NCBI RefSeq assembly: GCF_014655595.1
Contig: NZ_BNBL01000004.1
Coordinates: 310,001 to 374,000, forward strand
Reading direction: 5' to 3'
DNA: 64,000 nucleotides
DNA from: Streptomyces griseocarneus
Lineage (GTDB): Bacteria; Actinomycetota; Actinomycetes; Streptomycetales; Streptomycetaceae
Part shown: piece after piece, positions 8,915 to 17,896 of the stretch
Layout of the letters: each line of letters begins with the position of its first letter
How positions within the stretch are numbered: position 1 is the first letter of the stretch
Notes under the pieces: model-generated
Database searches by the model: none
What the model was told of the DNA's origin: nothing
The model's input: only the letters and a program-made list of their open reading frames with translations
Program-made: the position numbers and the translations under genes

Positions 8915-9706
8915 GTGAACCTCGAAGGGCTGCCGGACCGGCTGTGGTCGCTGTGGTCCTCGGTCCGCGCCTGGGTGCGTTCCTCTCCCGGCACGCACAT
9001 CTACCTGCTGATCATCGGCATCACCAGCCTCGTCATCGCCGCCGCCAGCGAGGGGCTGGAGGCCTTCCTCCTCCACCGCACCAGCAGCAACATCCACGAG
9101 CTCGACAAGCACCCGCTGCAGTCGCTGCTCATCAGCGGCTTCTGGATGGCGAACCCGTCCTCGTTCCTGCTCTACGCCGTGCTCTTCGAGGTCTTCCACG
9201 CCAACGTCGAACGCTGGGTCGGCACGGTGCGCTGGCTGTGCACGGTCGCCGTCGCGCACATCGCGGCCACGCTCGTCAGCCAGGAGATCCTGCTGCTGGC
9301 GATAGAGAGCCATTCGGCGCCGCGCTCGATGAAGCACGTCGTCGACATAGGCGTCTCGTACGGGCTCGCCGGGTCCGTGGGCCTCCTCACCTACCGGGTG
9401 CCCCGCCCGTGGCGCTGGCTCTACCTGACGGGAGCCGTGCTCTTCTTCGCCGTACCGCTGACGACCGGCGGTACGTTCACCGACGCCGGCCACGCGATCG
9501 CGCTCGCCCTGGGGCTGGCGCTGTGGCCGCTCACGCGCGGCCGGCCGACCTGGCGCTGGGACCTCGGCCCCGCCGCCGTCTCACCCGCCGCCCGCGCACC
9601 GGCGGAGAACCCGGCCCAGAACTCGGCGGGGGAATCGACGGAGAACCTCACCCGAACAGTCGCTCGAGAACCACGGCGATCCCGTCGTCCTCGTGCGAGG
9701 CGGTGA
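8915..9706 (+). CDS. Rhomboid-like integral membrane protein
   Basis: This 263-residue protein has about six membrane segments (THIYLLIIGITSLVIAAA is the first) and a polar Pro/Arg-rich tail. GVSYGLAG in a late segment has the GxSxG form of the rhomboid catalytic Ser, and DAGHAIALALG downstream could supply the His; whether it is active is inference. The GTG at 8915 is the first start after the divergent GntR promoter region and has only a weak AAGG element. The last 59 bp overlap the 3' end of the convergent HAD gene. Confidence 0.75.
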   Translation: MNLEGLPDRLWSLWSSVRAWVRSSPGTHIYLLIIGITSLVIAAASEGLEAFLLHRTSSNIHELDKHPLQSLLISGFWMANPSSFLLYAVLFEVFHANVERWVGTVRWLCTVAVAHIAATLVSQEILLLAIESHSAPRSMKHVVDIGVSYGLAGSVGLLTYRVPRPWRWLYLTGAVLFFAVPLTTGGTFTDAGHAIALALGLALWPLTRGRPTWRWDLGPAAVSPAARAPAENPAQNSAGESTENLTRTVAREPRRSRRPRARR

Positions 9707-10463
9707 CCTCGTCGGCCACGGCCTTCAGCTCCGGGTGCGCGTTGGCCATGGCCACGCCGTGCGCCGCCCAGCCGAACATCGGGACGTCGTTGGGCATGTC
9801 GCCGAAGGCGATCGTGTCCGCGGCCTTGACGCCCAGCCGGCGGGCCGCCAGCGAGAGCCCCGTGGCCTTGCTCAGCCCCAGCGGCAGCAGCTCGACGATC
9901 CCGGCGCCCGCCATCGTCACGCCCACCAGGCCGCCCGCGACCGTGCGCGCGACCTCCGCCAGGGCGTCGTCGCCGAGGTCGGGGTGCTGGAGGTAGAGCT
10001 TGTTCAGCGGGGCCGACCACAGCTCGGAGACGTCCGTGATGGGCAGGGCCGGGAGCGGCCCCTCCTGGACGCGGTAGCCGGGGCCGACCAGGACGTCGCC
10101 GTCCATGCCGTCGCGGCTGGCGGCGAGGTACAGGGGGCCGACCTCGGCCTCGATCTTGGCGACGGCCAGGGCGGCGAGCTGCCGGTCCAGCGTCACCGAC
10201 GTCAGCAGCCGGTGCTCGCCGGCGTGGTAGACCTGCGCACCCTGCCCGCAGACCGCGAGGCCGCGGTAGTCCAGGGCCTCGAGGATGTGCCGGGTCCAGG
10301 CGACCGCCCGGCCGGTGACGACGATGTGCGCGGCGCCCGCCGCCGTCGCCAGCCCGAGCGCGGCACGGGTGCGCTCCGAGACGGTCTCGTCGGAGCGCAG
10401 CAGCGTGCCGTCGAGGTCGGTGGCGATCAGGCGGTACGGCGGCGGGAGCGGCGTCGGCGTCAC
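9648..10463 (-). CDS. HAD superfamily hydrolase, Cof-type phosphatase
   Basis: This 271-residue protein has HAD motif I at ATDLDGTLL (nucleophile and acid/base Asp), motif II at IVVTGR, and motif [12 protein letters not shown] with the metal-binding Asp pair. A large C2-type cap lies between them, as in the Cof/YidA sugar-phosphate phosphatases. The GTG at 10463 overlaps the serS stop as GTGA, so expression is coupled to serS. The substrate is unknown. Confidence 0.88.
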   Translation of the reverse strand: MTPTPLPPPYRLIATDLDGTLLRSDETVSERTRAALGLATAAGAAHIVVTGRAVAWTRHILEALDYRGLAVCGQGAQVYHAGEHRLLTSVTLDRQLAALAVAKIEAEVGPLYLAASRDGMDGDVLVGPGYRVQEGPLPALPITDVSELWSAPLNKLYLQHPDLGDDALAEVARTVAGGLVGVTMAGAGIVELLPLGLSKATGLSLAARRLGVKAADTIAFGDMPNDVPMFGWAAHGVAMANAHPELKAVADEVTASHEDDGIAVVLERLFG

Positions 10464-11737
10464 TTGGCGACGGGCTCCAGGAACTCGCGGCCGCCGAGGT
10501 AGGGGCGCAGCGCCTCGGGCACCCGCACGGAGCCGTCGGCCTGCTGGTGGTTCTCCAGCAGCGCCACGATCGTGCGCGGGATCGCGCACAGCGTGCCGTT
10601 GAGGGTGGCCAGCGGGCGGACGTTCTTGCCGTCGCGCATCCGGATGGACAGGCGGCGGGACTGGAACTCGTTGCAGTTGGACGTGGAGGTCAGCTCGCGG
10701 TACTTGCCCTGGGTGGGGATCCACGCCTCGCAGTCGAACTTGCGCGAGGCGGAGGAGCCGAGGTCACCCGTGGCCACGTCGATCACCTGGTAGGGCAGCT
10801 CGAGGGCGGTGAGCCACTCCTTCTCCCACTGCAGCAGGCGGGCGTGCTCGGCCTCGGCGTCCTCCGGCGCGATGTACGAGAACATCTCGACCTTGTCGAA
10901 CTGGTGGACGCGGAAGATGCCCCGGGTGTCCTTGCCGTACGTGCCGGCCTCGCGGCGGAAGCACGGCGAGAAGCCCGCGTAGCGCAGCGGCAGCTGGTCC
11001 GCGTCGATGATCTCGTCCATGTGGTACGCGGCGAGGGGGACCTCGGACGTGCCGACCAGGTAGAAGTCGTCCTTCTCCAGGTGGTAGACGTCCTGCGCGG
11101 CCTGGCCGAGGAAGCCGGTGCCCTCCATGGCGCGCGGCTTGACCAGCGCGGGGGTGAGGATCGGCGTGAAGCCGGCCTCGGTGGCCCGGGCGATGGCGGC
11201 GTTGACGAGGGCGAGCTCCAGCAGCGCGCCGACACCCGTCAGGTAGTAGAAGCGCGAGCCGGAGACCTTGGCGCCGCGCTCGACGTCGATGGCGCCGAGG
11301 GCCTGGCCGAGCTCGAGGTGGTCCTTGGGCTCGAAGCCCTCGGCCGCGAAGTCGCGGGGGGTGCCGACGGTCTCGAGGACGACGAAGTCGTCCTCGCCGC
11401 CGCGCGGCACGTCCGGGTGGACGATGTTGCCGATCTGCAGCAGCAGGCGCTGCGCCTCGGCCGCGGCCTCGTCCTGCTCGGCGTCGGCGGCCTTGACGGC
11501 GGCGGACAGCTCGCCGGCGCGCTTGAGCAGCTCGGCCTTCTCGTCGCCGGAGGCCTTGGGGATCAGTTTGCCGAGCGACTTCTGCTCGGAACGGAGTTCG
11601 TCGAAGCGGACGCTGGAGGACCTGCGCCGCTCGTCGGCGGAGAGCAGAGCGTCGACGACGTCGACGTCCTCTCCACGGGCACGCTGGGACGCGCGCACAC
11701 GGTCGGGGTCCTCACGAAGCAGGCGAAGGTCAATCAC
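10460..11737 (-). CDS. serS: Serine--tRNA ligase
   Basis: This 425-residue class II synthetase charges tRNA-Ser. The N-terminal ~100 residues ([20 protein letters not shown] onward) form the long coiled-coil arm that reads the tRNA variable arm. Motif 2 is seen at [20 protein letters not shown] and motif 3 at [30 protein letters not shown] between them is typical of SerRS. It is followed by a 4-bp overlapping HAD gene. Two tRNA-Ser genes (TGA and GCT anticodons) lie elsewhere in this window. Confidence 0.97.
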   Translation of the reverse strand: MIDLRLLREDPDRVRASQRARGEDVDVVDALLSADERRRSSSVRFDELRSEQKSLGKLIPKASGDEKAELLKRAGELSAAVKAADAEQDEAAAEAQRLLLQIGNIVHPDVPRGGEDDFVVLETVGTPRDFAAEGFEPKDHLELGQALGAIDVERGAKVSGSRFYYLTGVGALLELALVNAAIARATEAGFTPILTPALVKPRAMEGTGFLGQAAQDVYHLEKDDFYLVGTSEVPLAAYHMDEIIDADQLPLRYAGFSPCFRREAGTYGKDTRGIFRVHQFDKVEMFSYIAPEDAEAEHARLLQWEKEWLTALELPYQVIDVATGDLGSSASRKFDCEAWIPTQGKYRELTSTSNCNEFQSRRLSIRMRDGKNVRPLATLNGTLCAIPRTIVALLENHQQADGSVRVPEALRPYLGGREFLEPVAK

Positions 11738-12395
11738 CCCCCCAGGCTACCGTTGCAGGCTGCGATTGTTCGAGGTGATATTCCCATTCATGGCGATCTG
11801 TCCGGTTTTGGGGGCGAGGAAAAACTCTTGAACAAAGGGCGAGGGTGATCGTGAAAATTCCGGAAAAGGCCTACAGGCGACCGGTATTCACACCCTCGTC
11901 GCGCGGCGCGGGCGCGGCGTGCCCTCTTGGGGCGCGCGGCAGTTGGCCCACAGGCCGGGACCGCGGCCCGGAATGCTCGTTGTCCACAGGAACAATGCCT
12001 TCCGCTTCTTTGTCCACAGGGTGTGCGCCAAAACTGTGGATGTCGGAATGCAGGATTCCGACTGCTCTGTCATTCGTCAGAGTTTCTTGGGGCAAACCTC
12101 GCGTGGCCGCTCTTTAGGGTGGTATTCACTCCCTCTAACGGGTTGTTCGAGGCTTTTCGGTGGACGAGGCGCCCGTGGGTAACCGGCCGGGGCCTGTGGA
12201 TGGTCGGATGGATAGCTAGAGAGATTTGTCGACGTTGACCGTTTCGCCCCTCGCGTCCGCGTCTGGATGTGTCGACTTATCCCCAGCTCGAGAGCGACCT
12301 GTGGATAACTTTGTGGGTAACCCACAGAGGGCTCGCACGAACAGGGCACTCATGCGGGACGGAGGCCTCGTACGGGCCCCGCCCAGGGCCTTTTC
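11738..12395. promoter_or_regulatory. serS-pheA intergenic region with a DnaA-box cluster
   Basis: This 658-bp gene-free stretch is visibly less GC-rich than its surroundings. Between 11980 and 12326 it carries several 9-mers like DnaA boxes. Two are exact TTGTCCACA (11980-11988 and 12010-12018), the form preferred in Streptomyces. One is an exact TTATCCACA on the minus strand (12300-12308). TTATCCCCA is at 12277-12285. TTACCCACA (minus, 12312-12320) and TAACCCACA (plus, 12318-12326) overlap head to head. Looser matches with two mismatches are at 12035-12043 and 12195-12203 (minus). There is no dnaA or dnaN beside it, so it is not oriC. A DnaA-titrating cluster near oriC is known in S. coelicolor. 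The serS promoter must also lie at the left end of this gap. Confidence 0.75.
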
Positions 12396-13346
12396 TCAGG
12401 CCCGGCCGTCCTGGCAGCGCGCCAGCCAGTCCGCCGCCGCCACGAAATCGCCGTCCGACGTCCCGGGCCTGACCGTCCCCAGGGCACCCGACCGGTCGTC
12501 CGGGTCAACACCCGCACGCGGGTACGAGCCCAGGAAGCGCACCTTCGGGCAGGTCCGTTTGAGCCCCATCAGGGCCTCGCCCACCCGGCGGTCGGTGATG
12601 TGGCCCTCACAGTCCACCGAGAAGCAGTAACGGCCCATTCCCTCGCCCGTCGGCCGCGACTCGATGCGCATCAGGTTCACCCCGCGCGCCGCGAACTCCT
12701 GCAGCAACTCCAGCAGCGCACCCGGGTGATCGTCCCCGAGCCACACCACCAGCGACGTGCGGTCCGCGCCCGTGCGCGCCGCCGGCCGCGCCGGACGGCC
12801 GGCCAGGACGAAGCGGGTCTGCGCGTTCTGCGCGTCGTGGATGTCCGTCACCAGCGGCTCGAGCCCGTACGTGGCCGCCGCGAACTCCCCGGCGAACGCG
12901 GCGTCGTAGCGGCCCTCGCGCACCAGGCGCGCACCGTCCGCGTTCGACGCCGACGACTCCCACACCGCGTCCGGCAGGTGCGCCGCCAGCCAGTTGCGCA
13001 CCTGCGGCTGGGCGACCGGGTGCCCGGTCACCGTCTTGACGTCCTCCAGGCGCGTACCGGGCCGCACCAGCAGCGCGAAGGCGATCGGCAGCAGCACCTC
13101 GCGGTAGATCATCAGCGGCTCGCCGGTGGCGAGTTCGTCCAGGGTCGCGGTGACGCCGCCCTCGACGGAGTTCTCGATCGGCACGAGCGCGGCGGCGGCC
13201 TCGCCCGCGCGGACCGCGTCCAGCGCGGCGGGCACCGACACCATGGGGACGAGCTCGCGGGTGGCGGCCTCGGGCAGGGTGCGCAGGGCGGCCTCGGTGA
13301 AGGTGCCCTCGGGGCCGAGGTAGGTGTAGCGGGTTGCCGACCTCAC
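12396..13346 (-). CDS. pheA: Prephenate dehydratase
   Basis: This 316-residue enzyme converts prephenate to phenylpyruvate in phenylalanine synthesis. The catalytic domain (~1-185) starts YTYLGPEGTFTEAALR and has the substrate-binding PIENSVEGGVTATLDEL and ANADGARLV stretches and the conserved NAQNAQTRF-like segment HDAQNAQTRF. A C-terminal ACT domain (~200-280) contains GALLELLQEFAARGVNLMRIESRP, the phenylalanine feedback site. The GTG at 13346 is preferred because GGAGGGA lies 7 bases before it, inside the longer ATG-started frame. Confidence 0.95.
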   Translation of the reverse strand: MRSATRYTYLGPEGTFTEAALRTLPEAATRELVPMVSVPAALDAVRAGEAAAALVPIENSVEGGVTATLDELATGEPLMIYREVLLPIAFALLVRPGTRLEDVKTVTGHPVAQPQVRNWLAAHLPDAVWESSASNADGARLVREGRYDAAFAGEFAAATYGLEPLVTDIHDAQNAQTRFVLAGRPARPAARTGADRTSLVVWLGDDHPGALLELLQEFAARGVNLMRIESRPTGEGMGRYCFSVDCEGHITDRRVGEALMGLKRTCPKVRFLGSYPRAGVDPDDRSGALGTVRPGTSDGDFVAAADWLARCQDGRA

Positions 13347-13427
13347 GCGCTGTCCCTCCGAACCGATCATCTGCTGGAGCAGTCACGATACCGGTGGGCG
13401 GCGTGAGGCCGTTTCCCCCGAAGGGGT

Positions 13428-14726
13428 TCACCCCTCGAGCAACCGCTGCCCCACGTACTCCCCCCGCTCGCACCCGCCGGGCACCGCGTACAGGCCGCTG
13501 GACTCGTGGCGGAGGAAGCGCGAGAGGCCGTCCCCCCGGTCCAGCTTCCGCTGCACCGGCGTGAAGCCCTTCATCGGGTCCGCCTGCCAGGCGACGAACA
13601 GCAGGCCCGCGTCCGGGGCGCCGTCGTCGCGGAAGCCGTCGTGGTAGTTGAAGGCGCGGCGCAGCATCGCCGCCCCCCGGTTGGTCGCCGGGGAGGCCAC
13701 CCGGATGTGCGCGTCGCCCGCGATGGCCAGCGCGCCGTCGGGGCCCACCTTGTTGAGGTCCGCGCGGGTGGTCTCCGTGCCCCCGGACAGGGGCGAGCCG
13801 TCGGACTTCCGGCGGCCGATCACCTTCTCCTGGCGGTCCAGCGAGAGGTTGTCCCAGCTGTCGAGCAGCATCCGGATGCGCCGGACGACGGCGTACGAGC
13901 CGCCCGCCATCCACGCGTCGGCGCCGGCGCGGTCCTCCGGCACGAAGATGCGGGTCTTGAAGTTGCCGTCGGACTGCTTGGGGTTGTTCGTGCCGTCGAT
14001 CTGGCCCATGAGGTTGCGGCCGGTCATCGGCTGCTCGGTGGCGCCCGGCGTGCGGTTGAAGCCGTTCATCTGCCAGCGCATCCGGGCCGTGCCCGTCGCC
14101 AGCTTCTGCAGCAGCCGCAGGGCGTGGAAGGCGACCAGCGTGTCGTCGGCGCCGATCTGCACCCACAGGTCGCCCTCGCTGCGCTTGGGATCGAGGGCGT
14201 CGGCGGTGAAGGCGGGCAGCGGCGCGAGCGCGTCGGGCCGCTTGGCCACCAGGCCGGTCCGGTCGAAGAACGTGCGACCGAAGCCGAAGGTGATCGTCAG
14301 GGACGACGGTCCCGCGTCCAGGGCGACGCCCAGTTCGTCGCCCTGGGGCGTGCGGCCGTCCATCATGTCCGCCGTCGCGTCCGACCAGCGGCGCATCAGG
14401 GCCGCCGCGGCCTTGCGGTCCGCCGTGGGCATGAGGTCGAAGGCGGCCAGGTGGGCGTGCGCCTGCGCGGGCTGGAGGATGCCGGACTGGTGGGGGCCGT
14501 GGAAGGGCACGGCCGCCGATCCGACGGAGGACAGCGGATCGGGGCCTTCGCGCACGGCCTCGGCGCCGGCCGCGCCGGCCGCCCCGCCGGCGACGAGCGC
14601 GGCGGCGCCGGCCGCGCCGGCGGTGCCCAGCAGCCGTCTGCGGGAGACGTGGGTCGGGCCGGCCGCCCGGTTCCTGGAGGCGTCGCCGGGCTTCGGTTCG
14701 GACGTGGTGTCAGTCTTGTCAGCCAT
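13428..14726 (-). CDS. dtpA: Tat-exported dye-decolourising haem peroxidase (DyP, DtpA/EfeB type)
   Basis: This 432-residue protein has a twin-arginine signal, VSRRRLLGTAGAAGAAALVAG, at residues ~27-50. DyP hallmarks are the distal GxxDG loop in MGQIDGTNNP and the proximal haem His in DAHIRVASP, with the distal Arg region following. Its ATG overlaps the stop of the CopC-CopD gene by one base (TGATG), and it ends the copper operon. In S. lividans the equivalent exported peroxidase works with Sco and a PCuAC chaperone in supplying copper to the radical oxidase GlxA. The same role here is inferred from synteny. Confidence 0.9.
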   Translation of the reverse strand: MADKTDTTSEPKPGDASRNRAAGPTHVSRRRLLGTAGAAGAAALVAGGAAGAAGAEAVREGPDPLSSVGSAAVPFHGPHQSGILQPAQAHAHLAAFDLMPTADRKAAAALMRRWSDATADMMDGRTPQGDELGVALDAGPSSLTITFGFGRTFFDRTGLVAKRPDALAPLPAFTADALDPKRSEGDLWVQIGADDTLVAFHALRLLQKLATGTARMRWQMNGFNRTPGATEQPMTGRNLMGQIDGTNNPKQSDGNFKTRIFVPEDRAGADAWMAGGSYAVVRRIRMLLDSWDNLSLDRQEKVIGRRKSDGSPLSGGTETTRADLNKVGPDGALAIAGDAHIRVASPATNRGAAMLRRAFNYHDGFRDDGAPDAGLLFVAWQADPMKGFTPVQRKLDRGDGLSRFLRHESSGLYAVPGGCERGEYVGQRLLEG

Positions 14727-16600
14727 CAATTGATCTTCACGTTCTCGATCTCGGTGACCTGGTCGATGTCCGAGGTCCGTACGGTCAGGGACAGCTGCCA
14801 GCTGTCGGCCATGGGCAGCCGGAAGTCGGTGGCCTGCCAATGACCGGCGGACTGACGCTTGAGATCGGCCCGCAGCGGACCGATGCGTTTTTCAGTCGCG
14901 GTCATTGACAGTGTCAGCTCAGGAACGTCCACAGGGCGGCCCGAGGCGTCCAGGAGAGTGACGTCGACGGTGTTGGCCCCCGTACGGGCCGGGTCGACGG
15001 TGACGCGGGCGGTGCCGCGCCCGTTCGTCCCGCCGGTGTCGTAGGCGATGCTCACCTCGGCGGGTCCGGCGGCCGGTGAGGCCGGGGCCCCGGACCGCCG
15101 CTGCTCCGCCTCGGCGCGGCCGGGCTGGGTGCCGGTGAGCAGGGTGGTGACGGCCAGGACGGCCACGGCGACGGCCGCCTCGGCGAGGACCGAGCGCCGC
15201 AGGCCGCTGCGGCCCGCGTCGGCGTCGCGCTGCCGCCGCCCGGCGGCCTTCGCCAACGCCGCCCGCTGCCGGGCGAGCTGGGCGGCGCGCACGGGATCGC
15301 CCGCGCCGGCCCGGCCGGCCGGAACCCCGGCGGTCTTCTTCGCGGCCTTCGTCGCCGCGACGTCCGCGAGCCGGCCGGTCCACCGCCGCGAGAGGAAGGC
15401 GACGGCCAGCAGGACGGCGACCAGGCCCGCCTTCACCAGCAGCCAGCGCCCGTACTCCGTGCCCATCAGCGAGCTCCACGAGAAGCCGGCCTGCCGCCAG
15501 GTCTGGTAGAGCCCGGTGGCCGCCAGCACGCACACCGACACGAACGCCATCCGCGAGAAGCGCTCCACCGCCGCCCGCCGGACCATGTCGCCGGACCACA
15601 GCGTGGCCAGCAGGGCCGCGAGTCCGCCCAGCCAGACCGCGGCGGCCAGCAGGTGGGCGATGTCCACCGGCATCGCCAGCCACGGCTGGATGCCGGCGGA
15701 GGCGTGCTCGGCCAGGGCCCAGGTCGCCGCCAGCCCGGCCGCGACGAGCGCGCCGCCGGCGCCCAGCCCCCAGTCGGCGCCGCGCCGCCGCTCCGGCTCC
15801 GCCCTGCCGTCCTCGCGGGTGCGGTTGCCGAACAGCACCGCCAGGAACACCGCCGCCGCGCTCAGCAGCAGCAGGCGGGACAGCAGCGCCGCCCCGGGCT
15901 TGCTGGACAGCGCGTCGCCCAGCAGCGACAGGTCCGGCACGGACCCCATGCCCTTGCCGCCGGCGTACGCGCCCCGCAGCAGCAACAGCACGGTCGTCGA
16001 GACGAACAGCGTGACCCAGCCGCCCACCGCGACCCGTTGCACGGTCCGCGACGAGCGGCACACGCCCGCGAAGACGGCGCCGCCGACGAGCAGCACGAAG
16101 CCCCCGTACGCGGCGAACCGGCCGATGCCGTAGAAGGCGTCGACGGCCGGGTCGATGCCTCCGGCGGCCGACCCCGCCGTCACCGTCGTCTCCGAGGGCG
16201 CCCCGATGGAGAACGTGAAGGCCCCGGCCACCGGATGGCTGTCCGCCGAGACCGCCTGCCACGCCACGGTGTACGTGCCGTCGGCGATCCCCGCGCGCAG
16301 CGCGACGGCGGCCGTCTCCGACCTGCCGCCCACGTGCTCCGGCGTTCCCTGGTCGACGCGTTCGCCCTTGGGGTCCAGGACCCGCACGGAGTCGGCGCCG
16401 AGCAGCACCCCTTCGGAGAAGGTGAGCCTGACCTGCCGGGGCGCGCTCGCCACCACCGAGCCGCTCGCGGGGTCGGTGGAGGTGAGCGCGGCGTGCGCCG
16501 ACGCGGTGCCCGCGCCGGAGGTGACGGTCCACAGCAGCGCGGCGAGCAGGGTGCCGAGGAACGACACCGTTCGCCGCGCGGCGGCCGGGGTCCTCATCAC
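14726..16600 (-). CDS. Copper resistance protein, CopC-CopD fusion (YcnJ-like)
   Basis: This 624-residue protein has a Sec signal ending TASAHAAL, so the mature CopC domain would start with the copper-ligand His. A second ligand motif ADSHPVAGAFTFSI ends the CopC domain (~residue 140). About eight membrane segments of a CopD domain follow (~160-500), with a His-bearing segment ALAEHASAGIQPWLAMPVDIAHLLAAAVW, here a copper path across the membrane. A C-terminal extracytoplasmic domain of ~110 residues ends in TEIENVKIN. The GTG at 16600 has AAGGA 8 bases upstream and lies 4 bp behind the PCuAC gene. Confidence 0.88.
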   Translation of the reverse strand: MMRTPAAARRTVSFLGTLLAALLWTVTSGAGTASAHAALTSTDPASGSVVASAPRQVRLTFSEGVLLGADSVRVLDPKGERVDQGTPEHVGGRSETAAVALRAGIADGTYTVAWQAVSADSHPVAGAFTFSIGAPSETTVTAGSAAGGIDPAVDAFYGIGRFAAYGGFVLLVGGAVFAGVCRSSRTVQRVAVGGWVTLFVSTTVLLLLRGAYAGGKGMGSVPDLSLLGDALSSKPGAALLSRLLLLSAAAVFLAVLFGNRTREDGRAEPERRRGADWGLGAGGALVAAGLAATWALAEHASAGIQPWLAMPVDIAHLLAAAVWLGGLAALLATLWSGDMVRRAAVERFSRMAFVSVCVLAATGLYQTWRQAGFSWSSLMGTEYGRWLLVKAGLVAVLLAVAFLSRRWTGRLADVAATKAAKKTAGVPAGRAGAGDPVRAAQLARQRAALAKAAGRRQRDADAGRSGLRRSVLAEAAVAVAVLAVTTLLTGTQPGRAEAEQRRSGAPASPAAGPAEVSIAYDTGGTNGRGTARVTVDPARTGANTVDVTLLDASGRPVDVPELTLSMTATEKRIGPLRADLKRQSAGHWQATDFRLPMADSWQLSLTVRTSDIDQVTEIENVKIN

Positions 16601-16604
16601 GATG

Positions 16605-17081
16605 TCAGTCCTTCGGACGGAAGGTCATGTCTTCGACCGGCACCTGGATCCTGATCGGCGCCGAGGTGGCGAAGTGCAGGGTGAACTCGGCCTTCTCGCC
16701 CTTCTTGGGCTTGTGGTCGAGCTTGCCCAGCATCAGGTGGGTGCCGCCGCGGGTGAGCGACAGCTTCCCCTTGGCGGGCACCTCCAGCTTCGCCGCGTGC
16801 TTCATCTGCGAGCCCTCGGTGGCGTGCAGGGTGACGTCGCGGGAGAGCGGGCTGGTGACCTTGGTGAGCTGGTCGGCCTTGCCGCCGTCGTTGGTGACGG
16901 TGAGGTACGCGGCGGCCATGTCGGCCATCGCGGGCTCGGGCAGGTAGGCGCCGCTGACGGACAGTTCGGGCTTGTCGGAGGCCAGGGCGTTCTTCTCCGA
17001 CTGGCAGCCGGTGACCAGCAGCAGGCCCCCGGCGAGCAGCAGCGGCAGGACGGCGGCGGTGGCGGCGGTGGACTTGCGCAT
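16605..17081 (-). CDS. ecuC: PCuAC-type extracellular copper chaperone lipoprotein
   Basis: This 158-residue lipoprotein has a signal with lipobox LLVTGC, so it is anchored outside the membrane. The PCuAC copper(I) site is visible: TLHATEGSQMKH followed after ~25 residues by THLML, giving the His/Met set of the HxnMx(21-22)HxM pattern. The start overlaps the stop of sco by one base (TGATG). Context between Sco and CopC-CopD supports copper relay. The symbol follows the S. lividans name and rests on synteny. Confidence 0.88.
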   Translation of the reverse strand: MRKSTAATAAVLPLLLAGGLLLVTGCQSEKNALASDKPELSVSGAYLPEPAMADMAAAYLTVTNDGGKADQLTKVTSPLSRDVTLHATEGSQMKHAAKLEVPAKGKLSLTRGGTHLMLGKLDHKPKKGEKAEFTLHFATSAPIRIQVPVEDMTFRPKD

Positions 17082-17734
17082 CACGGGTTCTCCCCCTTGA
17101 CGATCTTCGGGAGATCCTTGGCGTACTGCTCGGACGTGGTGGAGGCGGTGTAGATCCAGTGGCCGCCGTCGTCCTTCGGCGAGAAGCCGACGACCTCGGC
17201 GCCGTGGCTGACGGTCACCGAGCCGTCCTTCTCCTTCTTGGGCGGCTCGACGAGGATGCCCAGCGGCTTGGCCGCCGCCTGGATGGTGGCGAAGTCGCCG
17301 GTCAGGCCGACGATGTCCTGGCCGCCCTGCGCGTCGAGCCACTCGCGCATCCGCTTGGGGGTGTCGCGCTCGGGGTCGGTGGTCACGAAGACGACCCGCA
17401 GGTTGTCCCGGTCCTCCTTGGACAGCTTCTTCTCGGCGGCGGCGATGTCGGAGACGACCGTCGAGCAGACGTCGGGGCAGTAGGTGTAGCCGAAGTAGAG
17501 CAGGACCGGGTGGCCCTTGGTCTCCTTGACCAGCTCGTACTTCTTCTCCGACGTGTCGGTCAGGACCAGGTCGGGCTTGGCCTTGGGCGCGTCGAGGACG
17601 ATCGCGCCGGCCTTCCTGGGCTCGGCGGAGACGTCGGCGGCGGGCTTGTCGCCCGCATCGCCGGAGCCGTCGCAGGCGGTCAGGGTGAGCACGGCGGCTA
17701 TGGCGATCGCCGCGCCCGCGAACGTGGTGCGCAT
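17081..17734 (-). CDS. sco: SCO1/SenC family copper chaperone lipoprotein
   Basis: This 217-residue thioredoxin-fold protein has lipobox LTLTAC. The copper-binding CxxxC is YCPDVCST in FGYTYCPDVC, and the distal His is in VSHGAEVVGF near the C-terminus. LLYFGYTYCPDVC and VTTDPERDTPKRMREWL are family signatures. Sco proteins deliver copper to the CuA site of cytochrome oxidase or to extracellular cuproenzymes. It is followed by ecuC with a one-base overlap and is 157 bp behind the YcnI gene. Confidence 0.92.
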   Translation of the reverse strand: MRTTFAGAAIAIAAVLTLTACDGSGDAGDKPAADVSAEPRKAGAIVLDAPKAKPDLVLTDTSEKKYELVKETKGHPVLLYFGYTYCPDVCSTVVSDIAAAEKKLSKEDRDNLRVVFVTTDPERDTPKRMREWLDAQGGQDIVGLTGDFATIQAAAKPLGILVEPPKKEKDGSVTVSHGAEVVGFSPKDDGGHWIYTASTTSEQYAKDLPKIVKGENP

Positions 17735-17856
17735 GGAGTGCTTCTCCAGGGGTGGTCGGTGCCGCCCGGCCCGGCGGCGCGTACGAACGCGCCGCCGCCG
17801 GACCGGACGTGGCCGTGCGGTGGAGTGGGTGCCGAAGAGGTCAGCGTGATGCCGTC

Positions 17857-17896
17857 GGCGTCAGCGGGACGTGAACGGCGTCGGCGGGACGTCAGT
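17857..17896. repeat. Two 20-bp tandem copies spanning the YcnI stop codon
   Basis: GGCGTCAGCGGGACGTGAAC (17857-17876) is followed directly by GGCGTCGGCGGGACGTCAGT (17877-17896), four differences in 20. The right copy contains the stop of the minus-strand YcnI gene at 17892-17894. Confidence 0.7.

Noticed and set aside
11738..11840. T-box riboswitch for serS
   Set aside because: No T-box sequence, specifier loop or terminator/antiterminator pair can be seen in the leader.
11980..12326. oriC
   Set aside because: The DnaA boxes are suggestive, but dnaA and dnaN are absent and the number of boxes is well below a Streptomyces oriC.
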